DNA of 19,714 nt from Fidelibacterota bacterium (GTDB lineage Bacteria > Fidelibacterota > UBA2242 > JAFGTP01), in the NCBI GenBank assembly GCA_021735285.1, contig JAIPHI010000025.1, positions 1 to 19,714 of the forward strand, in the 5' to 3' direction. Made by a program: the position numbers and the translations under genes. Under the pieces are notes generated by a model. The model searched no databases. It saw only the letters and a program-made list of their open reading frames with translations, and was not told the DNA's origin. Shown here in pieces: positions 8,451 to 15,697 of this stretch; position 1 is the stretch's first letter; each line of letters starts with the position of its first letter.

Positions 8451-8452
8451 AT

Positions 8453-8995
8453 ATGGGGCAAGTTGAAATATATGAGGGTGATATTACCCGGCTAAAAGTA
8501 GATGCAATCGTAAATGCGGCTAATAGTTCACTTAAGGGAGGAGGTGGAGTAGATGGAGCCATCCATCGCGCTGCCGGTCCTAGTTTATTAAAAAAATGCC
8601 AGGAGATTCGGGATACTAAATTCCCGAAGGGTCTTCCCACTGGCGAAGCTGTGATAACAAAAGGATATAACTTACCAGCGAGATATGTGATTCACACAGT
8701 TGGTCCAGTCTGGCATGGCGGTGATAAGAATGAAGATCAATTACTGGCTGATTGCTATCGTAATAGTTTGAAAATAGCCCAAGATAAGAAATTCGCCAGT
8801 ATAGCATTCCCGGCCATTAGCACCGGAGTCTATCACTTTCCACATGAAAGAGCATGTAAAATTGCTTATCAAACTGTGCAAGATTACATTTTTAATAATA
8901 ATACTATAAACAAAATCATTTTTGCCGTTATTGGCAAAAATGTCAATATTTACCAAAAATATTTTAGTGCCTATTTTAATAATTCGGAGGAATAA
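8453..8995 (+). CDS. Macrodomain protein (ADP-ribose-binding, O-acetyl-ADP-ribose deacetylase type)
   Basis: The protein has 180 residues from the preferred start at 8453. It is a single macrodomain with the MacroD/YmdB-type ligand pocket: GDITRLKVDAIVNAANSSL (9-27) and the glycine loop GGGGVDGAIH (29-38) with its conserved aspartate, then HTVGPVW and the phosphate loop PAISTGVYHFP. Such enzymes remove acetyl groups from O-acetyl-ADP-ribose or ADP-ribosyl groups from acidic side chains. The active-site asparagine and aspartate are present. Its TAA stop shares one base with the ATG of cobO, so the two are translated from one message. A direct functional tie between ADP-ribose processing and corrinoid adenosylation is not established. 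Confidence 0.92.
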   Translation: MGQVEIYEGDITRLKVDAIVNAANSSLKGGGGVDGAIHRAAGPSLLKKCQEIRDTKFPKGLPTGEAVITKGYNLPARYVIHTVGPVWHGGDKNEDQLLADCYRNSLKIAQDKKFASIAFPAISTGVYHFPHERACKIAYQTVQDYIFNNNTINKIIFAVIGKNVNIYQKYFSAYFNNSEE

Positions 8996-9510
8996 TGAGA
9001 GGGTATGTCCAAGTTTACACAGGCGACGGGAAAGGTAAAACCACGGCCGCTTTAGGCCTTGCTATCAGGGCTGCCGGAGCGGGTATGCAAGTTTTTTTTG
9101 CTCAGTTTGTAAAGGGCCAGGACTATAGTGAAATTAGATTACTTCGCAATAAAATTCCAGAGATTGAATTCCAACAATATGGTCGGGAATGCTTTATTAA
9201 AAAAGAACCAGAAAAAGAGGATATTCAAATAGCCAGGAAAGGATTAAATGCGGTTAAAAACAAAATAATTTCCAATCAATATGATTTGATAGTCCTTGAT
9301 GAATTAAATATAGCCTTCTATTACGATCTTATCTCAATTGAGGAGGGTTTGGAACTTGTTAAACAAAAACCCAACAAACTAGAATTAGTTATAACCGGAC
9401 GAAAAGCACCAAATAAAATCATCGAAGCAGCGGATCTTGTGACAGAAATGAAAGAGATAAAACACTATTTTCGTAAAAATGTTAAAGCCCGCAAAGGTAT
9501 TGAATATTGA
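8995..9510 (+). CDS. cobO: Corrinoid adenosyltransferase (CobO/BtuR type)
   Basis: This 171-residue cytoplasmic enzyme transfers the 5'-deoxyadenosyl group of ATP to cob(I)alamin, giving coenzyme B12. The P-loop is GDGKGKTT (10-17), reversed in logic as usual for this family. An acidic VLDELNIAFYYDLI segment follows, and the C-terminus KHYFRKNVKARKGIEY is the diagnostic tail. CGGAGG ends 4 nt before the ATG, and the start overlaps the macrodomain stop by one base. The corrinoid-binding protein gene lies about 540 nt further on the other strand, giving a shared B12 theme. No cobalamin riboswitch box was seen upstream. Its length is slightly below the roughly 175-200 residues of other members, but all motifs are intact. 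Confidence 0.93.
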   Translation: MRGYVQVYTGDGKGKTTAALGLAIRAAGAGMQVFFAQFVKGQDYSEIRLLRNKIPEIEFQQYGRECFIKKEPEKEDIQIARKGLNAVKNKIISNQYDLIVLDELNIAFYYDLISIEEGLELVKQKPNKLELVITGRKAPNKIIEAADLVTEMKEIKHYFRKNVKARKGIEY

Positions 9511-10047
9511 TTGCTATTAAAATTATTGAACTTGTCATTCTGTCGATCTTTTTTATAATTCTGATTATATTGTATTTATAGCCTTTATACCTCCAATATA
9601 ATACATCTCTCAAGATAATTTTGACAATATATCATTTTTAGCATTAATAGTATTCAAATCCTTTACCCCCTAAGAATTAGGAGTTACATTACATCTATAA
9701 TCTTCATAAAAACTATTTTATCACTCATAAACATCTATTTTTTACAAGCAGAACTTTATTCCGGTTTATCTGACAAATTGCCGTATGTTTTGTATTTAAC
9801 TTTTATATAGATAGATGCCAATTTTTTTATATATATTTCTGGCAAGCTATTGATTTACCCGATTTTGTTGTCTATCATATTATATAGAAAGAAAGATACA
9901 GTGAAAAATTTTTTCTTAAATTTCCTGACCTCCACATACTCTGGTACTAATTTTGCACAGTATTAAGTGACTATTTTAAATAATAACCCCCTCCCCCATA
10001 CATAGATGACAGCCCCTATTTCATAAGAGATAGGGGCTTCTACTTTT
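9511..10047. other. 537-nt non-coding region between cobO and the corrinoid protein gene
   Basis: No open reading frame with coding character or RNA gene is recognisable. The DNA is AT-rich with a small palindrome CCTAA-GAA-TTAGG near 9670, a loose inverted repeat TGCCA/TGGCA (9816-9844), and an isolated C5-T-C5 tract at 9987-9997. A strong hairpin terminator sits at the right end. Confidence 0.55.
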
Positions 10048-10049
10048 TT
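10011..10049 (+). terminator. Strong hairpin terminator between convergent cobO and corrinoid genes
   Basis: AGCCCCTAT (10011-10019) pairs perfectly with ATAGGGGCT (10030-10038), and a T-run follows at 10044-10049. In the plus direction this is a canonical intrinsic terminator for the macro-cobO message. On the minus strand the hairpin lies 9 nt past the corrinoid stop codon but has no U-tract, so it would end that transcript less well. Confidence 0.75.
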
Positions 10050-10680
10050 ACATATCAATTTTACTCTTGATAAATGCTTGTGCTTTTTCTACAGCTTCGG
10101 CAGCATTTTTGGCATAATTCGCATTAATCGAAGCTGCAAAGTCCTGAGTAACCGGCGCACCACCAATCATAATATAAGCATCAAGATCTTCATCTAATAA
10201 TTGCTTAACAATCATCTTCATATTCTTCATTGTTGTTGTCAGTAAGGCTGACAGGCCGATTATATCGGGTTCAATTTCATAAGCTTTATCTATAAATTCA
10301 TCAGCAGAAACATTGGTGCCCAAATCAATCACTTCAAAACCCGCTCCCTTGAACATGATACTTACTATATTTTTACCAATATCATGCATATCGTCTTTGA
10401 CAGTGCCAATCAGAACCTTGCCTTTTTTCTTTACTCCCGATTGGGCAAGAAGAGGTTCTAATCTTTCCAGCCCCTTCTGCATGGTTCTGGCTGAAAGCAT
10501 AACTTCCGGTATAAAGATTTCCCCCTCTTTAAATTTTTTGCCAATTATGCTCATTCCACCTATCATTCCATTATTCAGTATTTTTTCCGGTGAAAGTCCT
10601 TCCTCCAGGGCTCTTTCAACTAGGTCTAAAATTTCATCTTCTTTCATATTTTGTATCGCTTCGGATATTTCATCTAACAT
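10048..10680 (-). CDS. Corrinoid methyl-carrier protein (B12-binding, MtbC/MttC-like)
   Basis: The protein has 210 residues from the preferred start at 10680. An N-terminal helical cap domain (about 1-85) is followed by a Rossmann-type B12-binding domain. The latter carries DMHDIG (97-102), the D-x-H-x-x-G motif whose His99 is the lower cobalt ligand, then SALLTTT (144-150) and GGAPV (173-177). Such proteins carry a methyl group between a substrate-specific methyltransferase and a second one acting on coenzyme M or tetrahydrofolate. Substrates in the family include methylamines, methanol, methoxy-aromatics and betaines. No partner methyltransferase is encoded here, so the substrate is open. 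It is transcribed divergently from nikR. CobO probably serves adenosylcobalamin enzymes rather than this methylcobalamin-type protein, so the shared theme is corrinoid supply. Confidence 0.9.
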   Translation of the reverse strand: MLDEISEAIQNMKEDEILDLVERALEEGLSPEKILNNGMIGGMSIIGKKFKEGEIFIPEVMLSARTMQKGLERLEPLLAQSGVKKKGKVLIGTVKDDMHDIGKNIVSIMFKGAGFEVIDLGTNVSADEFIDKAYEIEPDIIGLSALLTTTMKNMKMIVKQLLDEDLDAYIMIGGAPVTQDFAASINANYAKNAAEAVEKAQAFIKSKIDM

Positions 10681-10685
10681 ACAAG

Positions 10686-10689
10686 CTCC
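10686..10689 (-). promoter_or_regulatory. Ribosome binding site deciding the corrinoid protein start
   Basis: On the minus strand GGAG lies 5 nt before the ATG at 10680. The longer reading frame from 10707 has no such site and would add MLIIVFGAC. Starting at 10680 gives the N-terminus MLDEISEAI, normal for these proteins. Confidence 0.75.
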
Positions 10690-10758
10690 AAAAACTATTA
10701 TCAACATCAGAAATTAGTATTAATATAATTTTTTTCCAAAAAATAAGAGCTATTAAAT

Positions 10759-10786
10759 TTGATATTACAATAATTTGTCTTATATT
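10759..10786 (+). promoter_or_regulatory. Sigma-70-like promoter for nikR
   Basis: TTGATA (10759-10764) and TATATT (10781-10786) each differ from the -35 and -10 consensus at one base and are 16 nt apart. The predicted transcription start (about 10793) falls inside the adjacent candidate NikR operator, as expected for a repressed promoter. Confidence 0.55.
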
Positions 10787-10789
10787 TAA

Positions 10790-10816
10790 GTGTTACGAAT
10801 TTAAATATTGTGTCAC
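10790..10816. promoter_or_regulatory. Candidate NikR operator GTGTTAC-N13-GTGTCAC
   Basis: The left half-site GTGTTAC (10790-10796) and right half-site GTGTCAC (10810-10816) are separated by exactly 13 nt. I recall GTGTTAC-N13/14-GTAACAC as the non-enterobacterial NikR signal. The left half is exact and the right half matches at 5 of 7. The site ends 11 nt before the nikR ATG and directly follows the -10 element, so nickel-bound NikR would block its own operon. It lies 109 nt upstream of the divergent corrinoid gene, which it might also influence. Confidence 0.65.
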
Positions 10817-10827
10817 TGGGTTAAAAT

Positions 10828-11241
10828 ATGGCAAAAGATACAAAAAGATTTGGTGTATCATTACCTAAAGGTCTTCTAAAAAAGTTTGATAAAAAAATAC
10901 AAAATGAGGGCTATAATAATCGTTCCGAAGCCATAAGAGACCTTATTCGAGATTCTTTTTTAGAGGATAAAATTGCAGACGACCAAGAGGTCGCCGGGAC
11001 ATTAACTATTATTTTTGATCATGACTCCGGAGAACTATCCCACCAATTGGAATCAATCCAGCATGAATATTACCAAAAAATTATTTCAAAATTACACATT
11101 CATCTGGATCAAACGCATTGCCTAGAAGTAATTGTATTAAAAGGAAAAAGTAAAAAAGTAAAAGCAATTGCTAAAAAAATCATCACTTTGCGGGGCGTAA
11201 AACACGGTAAATTAACATTTTCATATAGCGGGCATAAATAA
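10828..11241 (+). CDS. nikR: Nickel-responsive ribbon-helix-helix regulator NikR
   Basis: This 137-residue repressor has an N-terminal ribbon-helix-helix DNA-binding domain (about 1-50: KRFGVSLP, then NNRSEAIRDLIRDSF) and a C-terminal ACT-like nickel-sensing and tetramerisation domain (about 55-137). All four high-affinity Ni ligands known from E. coli NikR (His76, His87, His89, Cys95) are present with exact spacing as His79, His90, His92 and Cys98. The regulator should therefore be functional. Nickel-loaded NikR normally represses nickel uptake genes. Here the gene is first in an operon with a TonB-dependent receptor 15 nt downstream. No clear Shine-Dalgarno site precedes its ATG, unlike its neighbours. 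A candidate operator lies immediately upstream. Confidence 0.94.
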   Translation: MAKDTKRFGVSLPKGLLKKFDKKIQNEGYNNRSEAIRDLIRDSFLEDKIADDQEVAGTLTIIFDHDSGELSHQLESIQHEYYQKIISKLHIHLDQTHCLEVIVLKGKSKKVKAIAKKIITLRGVKHGKLTFSYSGHK

Positions 11242-11256
11242 ATTGAGGAGAACTCG

Positions 11257-13143
11257 ATGTCAGTAAAAAAATTTATAATTAGTTTAATAACAATCTTAAG
11301 TTTAACAATAACAATAAAAGCCTCATCTGCTAAGGATACATTGACTGTTTATAATCTGGATCCAGTAGTTGTAACCGGGAGTAGAGTTTCGATATCCAAG
11401 AGCAATTTACCTTCCTCTGTTTCCATAGTCTCAAACCGACTAATTGAAGAACAAAACCATGTCCCTCTTCTAGACCTTGTATCACAGAATGTACCAAATC
11501 TATTTGTCACCCAAAGGACTAATATCGGCTATGGCGTAGCCAGCGGAGCCGGAGGTAATATTTCAATTCGAGGTGCTGGAGGAAGTCCAACTAATCGGGT
11601 TTTAGTTCTTATTGATGGTCGTCCTGATCTCATGGGCATCTTTGGACATCCGCTGGGTGATGCCTATTTTATGCATGATGTCAAGAGAATTGAAGTGCTC
11701 CGGGGGCCTTCTTCTCTGCTCTATGGTTCCAATGCTATGGGTGGTGCTATTAATATTATCACGAATCATGAACATCAAGAAGGATTTCATATAGAAATTC
11801 CTTTAAGATATGGTTCCTTTAATACTAAGAACAGTTATTTCCGTCAAACTTATGGTGGTCAAAACTGGGGTTATTCTCTATCCGGGGGATACAGAGATAG
11901 TGATGGCTCTCGGGAAAAAGGTGATGATTCATATACCTCCAGGAGCGGAAATTTAGAGTTTAACTGGAAACCTTCTAAGAATGTAAAAGTATATGGTAAT
12001 AGCTATATCAGCGATCTTAATATAAATGATCCAGGCCAGATATCTAATCCTTTTGAAAACCACTGGTTTGATCTCCAGCGTCTGGGCGGCGATGTGACTT
12101 TTGAGCATAAAATAAACAATTTTACATCAAAAATAAAAATTCATCATAATTATGGTCATCATGAAATTCACGACGCTAATGACAATCCTGGAGAGAATGC
12201 AAATTATATTTCCGATGACCAAACAACCGGTTTAATAGCTACTGAAACCTGGCAATATCAGCCTAAAAGTCATCTTACCATAGGTGTTGATTTCAGAAAT
12301 TATGGTGGCGAGGTTGATATGGGCGGCCCATTAATTGAACATGATGTCAATGAATATAGTGGAATGGTTGTCTTCAATCACAACTTTTCAAATAAAATTA
12401 TTGCCAATGGTGGTCTTCGATACACCGATCATTCTTTAGCTGGCTCAGAATTAATTCCAGCAGCAGGGGTTTCTTTATTATTACCCAATCAATGGCGGGC
12501 AAAAGTTGAATATTCAAAAGGCTATAGAAATCCAAGTATCAAAGATTTGTATCTTTTTATGCCTGCCAACAAGGAATTGAAACCGGAAATAATGAATTCC
12601 TATGAATTATCAATTGAGAAAAATTACTATGATGTTTTTACTAATAGTATTTCTGTATTCTATAATGAAATGGAAAATTTGATCGTGACAGGCTTTAAGA
12701 ATCAAGCTCCCTTGCTCCAAAATACCGGTTCGGCGGAAATCAGAGGCATTGAAATTGAAGGTCAATTACTGTTGCCACCGGATTTTGCTATTAATTGGTC
12801 GGGCTCTTATTCGAATATTCCTAAGCATATAATCGGTAGTCCGGAGAAAAAGGTTAATCTTTCCCTGAGGTATCGAGCTATGCAGGACATGTTTATGACA
12901 TTATCCGGAGAATATATCAGTGGTTTAAACAGTATTAATAATCCTTATGCTAATCCGCCGGCTTATCAATATACGGTTTTGGATGATTACTTTCTGGTTA
13001 ATGTTACGACCAATTATTCATTAAATGAGAACCTTTCTTTCTTTGCTAAACTGAAAAATCTACTTGACCAGGATTATGAGACAATGGCCGGTTTTCCAAT
13101 GCCAGGCAGAACTTATACTGCCGGAATTACTTTAAAATACTAA
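11257..13143 (+). CDS. TonB-dependent outer-membrane receptor, probably for nickel or a metal complex
   Basis: This 628-residue protein has a signal peptide (hydrophobic 6-20, likely cleavage near SSA25) and a TonB-box-like segment in DTLTVYNLDPVVVTGSR (27-43). The plug domain (about 45-170) includes ISIRGAGG, VLVLIDGRP and VEVLRGP-like IEVLRGPSSLLYGSNAMGGAINI. A 22-strand-type beta barrel follows and ends in an aromatic (LKY). It moves a substrate across the outer membrane using TonB energy. The overall type resembles BtuB/iron receptors. The neighbouring nikR, only 15 nt upstream in the same operon, argues for nickel, as for NikR-controlled receptors in Helicobacter. A histidine-rich stretch, HHNYGHHEIHD (296-306), in a probable extracellular loop supports metal handling. 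With corrinoid genes nearby, cobalamin remains an alternative. GAGGAG lies 6 nt before the ATG. Confidence 0.9.
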   Translation: MSVKKFIISLITILSLTITIKASSAKDTLTVYNLDPVVVTGSRVSISKSNLPSSVSIVSNRLIEEQNHVPLLDLVSQNVPNLFVTQRTNIGYGVASGAGGNISIRGAGGSPTNRVLVLIDGRPDLMGIFGHPLGDAYFMHDVKRIEVLRGPSSLLYGSNAMGGAINIITNHEHQEGFHIEIPLRYGSFNTKNSYFRQTYGGQNWGYSLSGGYRDSDGSREKGDDSYTSRSGNLEFNWKPSKNVKVYGNSYISDLNINDPGQISNPFENHWFDLQRLGGDVTFEHKINNFTSKIKIHHNYGHHEIHDANDNPGENANYISDDQTTGLIATETWQYQPKSHLTIGVDFRNYGGEVDMGGPLIEHDVNEYSGMVVFNHNFSNKIIANGGLRYTDHSLAGSELIPAAGVSLLLPNQWRAKVEYSKGYRNPSIKDLYLFMPANKELKPEIMNSYELSIEKNYYDVFTNSISVFYNEMENLIVTGFKNQAPLLQNTGSAEIRGIEIEGQLLLPPDFAINWSGSYSNIPKHIIGSPEKKVNLSLRYRAMQDMFMTLSGEYISGLNSINNPYANPPAYQYTVLDDYFLVNVTTNYSLNENLSFFAKLKNLLDQDYETMAGFPMPGRTYTAGITLKY

Positions 13144-13209
13144 TTATTGTTCCGGCGTTGCTATTCAGCCATATATGAATTAAACTATCCCTGCTCATAA
13201 CGAATTGCT

Positions 13210-13839
13210 TTGATTAAGGAGGAGGGCATTAGAGCAGAACTCAAAAAAATTTATGCAGATAAGATAAATTTTTTCAATAAGAAAGCCTATTACTGGCAAA
13301 ATGTCAGGCATGCTACGTCAGAACATTATGAGGTTCTTAAACAGATTCAATTAGAATCCGAAAGTAGAGTTCTCGATATAGGTTGTGGAACAGGTAAACT
13401 TTTCCCTATTATAGCAGGATTAGGTGAGAATATAAAAATAGTTGGTCTTGATATGTGTAAGGAAATGCTGAAATACGCTGAAAAATTTCCCTATCCCAAT
13501 CTTGAAACAATTCATAGTTTTTGCGAAGAAATGCCGCTGGAATCAAACTCAATTGATGTTGTCTTTATTAATGACACCTTCCCTCATTTCCATAATTGGA
13601 ACTTGGCATTAAGAGAAATAAAGCGGGTGCTTAAAAATAAGGGCCATTTATATTTAGTGCATTCTAATGGGAGCCAAGAGGTCAATCAGACCCATCGTAA
13701 TATTGGGCCACCGGTAGCCAATGATTTGCTACCACCACTCGACAAACTTGTTAACACCCTGGAAAATTTTTCATTGAAAGTAAAAAAAGCCTGTGATACT
13801 GAGCAATATTTATTAATATGTGCTCATAAAGGGATCTAA
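13210..13839 (+). CDS. Class I SAM-dependent methyltransferase
   Basis: A Rossmann-fold methyltransferase of about 203-209 residues. Motif I is VLDIGCGTGK (54-63 counted from the TTG), with an acidic VGLDM strand end for the SAM ribose and the later strings VFINDTFPHFHNW and IKRVLKNKGHLYLVHSN. The substrate is not evident. I recall similar proteins with an HSNS..EVN..HR...PVA.D..P segment near metal or corrinoid transport genes, which would suit this position, but that is memory rather than proof. It lies 66 nt after the receptor, probably in the nikR operon. The start is uncertain: TTG at 13210 has no ribosome site, while a strong AAGGAGGAGGG precedes an in-frame ATT at 13228. Its stop is 1 nt from the convergent dnaG stop. 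Confidence 0.85.
   Translation: MIKEEGIRAELKKIYADKINFFNKKAYYWQNVRHATSEHYEVLKQIQLESESRVLDIGCGTGKLFPIIAGLGENIKIVGLDMCKEMLKYAEKFPYPNLETIHSFCEEMPLESNSIDVVFINDTFPHFHNWNLALREIKRVLKNKGHLYLVHSNGSQEVNQTHRNIGPPVANDLLPPLDKLVNTLENFSLKVKKACDTEQYLLICAHKGI
13216..13226 (+). promoter_or_regulatory. Strong Shine-Dalgarno pointing to a non-standard ATT start
   Basis: AAGGAGGAGGG lies inside the methyltransferase frame if TTG 13210 is used. AGGAGG is 5 nt before ATT at 13228, ideal spacing for initiation there. No ATG, GTG or TTG follows within the next several codons, so either ATT is the start or the TTG is used without a good site. Confidence 0.6.
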
Positions 13840-13840
13840 T

Positions 13841-15667
13841 TTATTCTGAAAATTCTTCTAATTTTTCATCGAGATAAGTTCGAATTTCTTTATTTTCACT
13901 CTGTTTCAATAATAATTTTTCTATAAGATCGTCTTCAGGAGATTGTCCATTTTTTTCACTATTTTTAATTTCATCTCTAATCTTTTTAATCTCAATAGAA
14001 TTTTTATTTTTCCATATTTTTTCTATACAATCAGCTGCCAGTTCCATTAACTCACTGGGAATGTGACTTTTCAAGAATCTTTCCTGCTCGAAAAGTAATT
14101 TTGCAATAAAATTTTTCTCTCTTTCCTCAAAATCCTCATTTAATAAAGAACGCGGCTCAAATCCGTCCTGGTTGTATAAATTATCAATAATTTTATTGGC
14201 TATTTTGCGTAACACCGGATGCGAGAAATCCTCAACCTCTATTTCCGAGAGAATAAAATCAACTGGTCTATCTTCCTGCGATAAAAGCAGTTTAATCAAT
14301 TCAACTTCTGATTTTTCCACTCCATTATTAATTCTTACAGGTGCACTGGTTTTTTGTTGCCCTGATTTAGGTCTTCTATTTCTTTTCCGTCGCCTGCGAT
14401 ATTTCATCTGGTTCAATATCCGGGCTTCATCAATATTTAATTCTTCCCCCAGTTGTCTGGCAATTAGCTCCCGATTGACTGGATTTTTAACTTCCAGCAA
14501 TTCATCAGCAGTTTGGTCAACAAAATCAGCAATTTTGCCCGAAGAATTTAATTTTCCCTTATGATAATCGACATAGAAACTGATAAAATCAGTCGGATTA
14601 TTAACCTCCTGTTTAAATTTTTCTTCACCCTGTTGCTGCAAATAGGAATCAGGATCATGGTCCTCTGGTAATTCTATCACATATACATCAAAACCCATCT
14701 TGAGCAGAATTAGCCCAGCTCTAATGGTTGCTTTCTGTCCTGCCTGGTCTCCATCATAACATAACTTAGCACTGTGGCAATATCGCTGTAGAATGCGAGC
14801 ATGACCTTGAGTGAGAGATGTTCCCGAACCGGCTACTATATTTTTAAATCCCCCCGTAAATAAGCGAATTAGGTCCGTATATCCTTCAACAATAATGGCT
14901 TCTTCCCGGCTTCTTATAAATTTATTCGTCAAATAAAGTCCATACAAAATATTGCGCTTATTATAAATTGGTGTCTCAGGGGAATTTAAATATTTGGCAT
15001 TTTCATCAGGATCAAGGGAGCGGCCACCAAACCCAATCACCTTTCCGGATAGATTTCTAATAGGAAACATGATCCTATTCCTGAATCTATCATAAACACC
15101 ACTACCTTTTTTTCTCTTTATGAAGAGACCGGACTTTTCCAATATCTCTTCAGATATATTTTCCTTCTTGATTTTCTTATGGAGACTTTCCCATTCATCA
15201 GGTGCATACCCAATCTCAAACTTCTCGATAGTCTTTTTTGTAAAATCTCTGTCTTGCAAATAACCGAAAGCATCTCGACCGGCTTTTGAGAATAATACCT
15301 TCTTATATAAATCTTTTGCCTTTTTATGCAATTCATAGATGGTTTGGTTGACACCACTGGTTTTCTTATCCTGCCATTCTAAAGGAATGCCATATTGATT
15401 GGCCAGCTGCTTAACCGCATCAATAAAAGTTAATTTCTCATGCTCCATCACAAAATTAATGACATTGCCGCCTTTGCCACAACCAAAACAGTGGTATATA
15501 TTTTTTTCCGGACTGACACTAAATGATGGGGTCTTTTCATTATGAAAGGGGCAAAGTCCAAAATAATTTTTGCCCTTTTTCTTGAGCCGCACATACTGGG
15601 AAACAACATCCACTATATTCGCCCGTTGTTCAATTTCTCTGATTTTTGATTTTGGTATTTTAGGCAT
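13841..15667 (-). CDS. dnaG: DNA primase
   Basis: This 608-residue primase synthesises RNA primers at the replication fork with DnaB helicase. The N-terminal CHC2 zinc-binding domain has Cys39, His42, Cys60 and Cys63 (CPFH and CFGC). The RNA polymerase core includes RFRNRIMFPI (194-203). The Toprim motifs are EGYTD (261-265, catalytic Glu261), DGDQAG (305-310) and DPD (338-340). A basic linker (RRRRKRNRRPK, about 427) precedes the C-terminal helicase-interaction region. Length fits the family and all catalytic residues are present. No Shine-Dalgarno site precedes the ATG, which follows mutS2 by 30 nt as the last gene of the yqeY-cvpA-mutS2-dnaG operon. It ends tail-to-tail with the methyltransferase gene. 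Confidence 0.97.
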   Translation of the reverse strand: MPKIPKSKIREIEQRANIVDVVSQYVRLKKKGKNYFGLCPFHNEKTPSFSVSPEKNIYHCFGCGKGGNVINFVMEHEKLTFIDAVKQLANQYGIPLEWQDKKTSGVNQTIYELHKKAKDLYKKVLFSKAGRDAFGYLQDRDFTKKTIEKFEIGYAPDEWESLHKKIKKENISEEILEKSGLFIKRKKGSGVYDRFRNRIMFPIRNLSGKVIGFGGRSLDPDENAKYLNSPETPIYNKRNILYGLYLTNKFIRSREEAIIVEGYTDLIRLFTGGFKNIVAGSGTSLTQGHARILQRYCHSAKLCYDGDQAGQKATIRAGLILLKMGFDVYVIELPEDHDPDSYLQQQGEEKFKQEVNNPTDFISFYVDYHKGKLNSSGKIADFVDQTADELLEVKNPVNRELIARQLGEELNIDEARILNQMKYRRRRKRNRRPKSGQQKTSAPVRINNGVEKSEVELIKLLLSQEDRPVDFILSEIEVEDFSHPVLRKIANKIIDNLYNQDGFEPRSLLNEDFEEREKNFIAKLLFEQERFLKSHIPSELMELAADCIEKIWKNKNSIEIKKIRDEIKNSEKNGQSPEDDLIEKLLLKQSENKEIRTYLDEKLEEFSE

Positions 15668-15697
15668 ATATATTGATTAGAAATTATAATTTTACAA

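Larger units (their letters stand above)
7969..8452. other. Non-coding region between galM and the macrodomain gene
   Basis: There is no credible gene here. The region holds a 9-bp perfect inverted repeat followed by a short T-run (8106-8146) and repeat copy C (8281-8339). A short in-frame extension of the macrodomain gene (ATG at 8426) falls in this stretch but is not the preferred start. Confidence 0.6.

Noticed and set aside
8426..8452. Upstream ATG for the macrodomain gene
   Set aside because: It has no ribosome site, while GAGGTGA is ideally placed for the ATG at 8453, and family members start near the latter.
9511..10047. Possible cobalamin riboswitch near cobO and the corrinoid gene
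   Set aside because: No B12-box-like sequence or the expected multi-stem layout was found in the leaders of cobO, the corrinoid gene or the receptor.
10681..10707. Longer corrinoid protein start at 10707
   Set aside because: The added nine residues are atypical and GGAG sits 5 nt before the ATG at 10680.
10313..10717. Plus-strand reading frame of 134 codons across the corrinoid gene
   Set aside because: It is the complement of a well-supported gene, with low-complexity Ser/Ile/Pro-rich translation and no family likeness.
14172..14564. Plus-strand reading frame of 130 codons inside dnaG
   Set aside because: It lies opposite a complete primase gene and has no ribosome site or recognisable domain.
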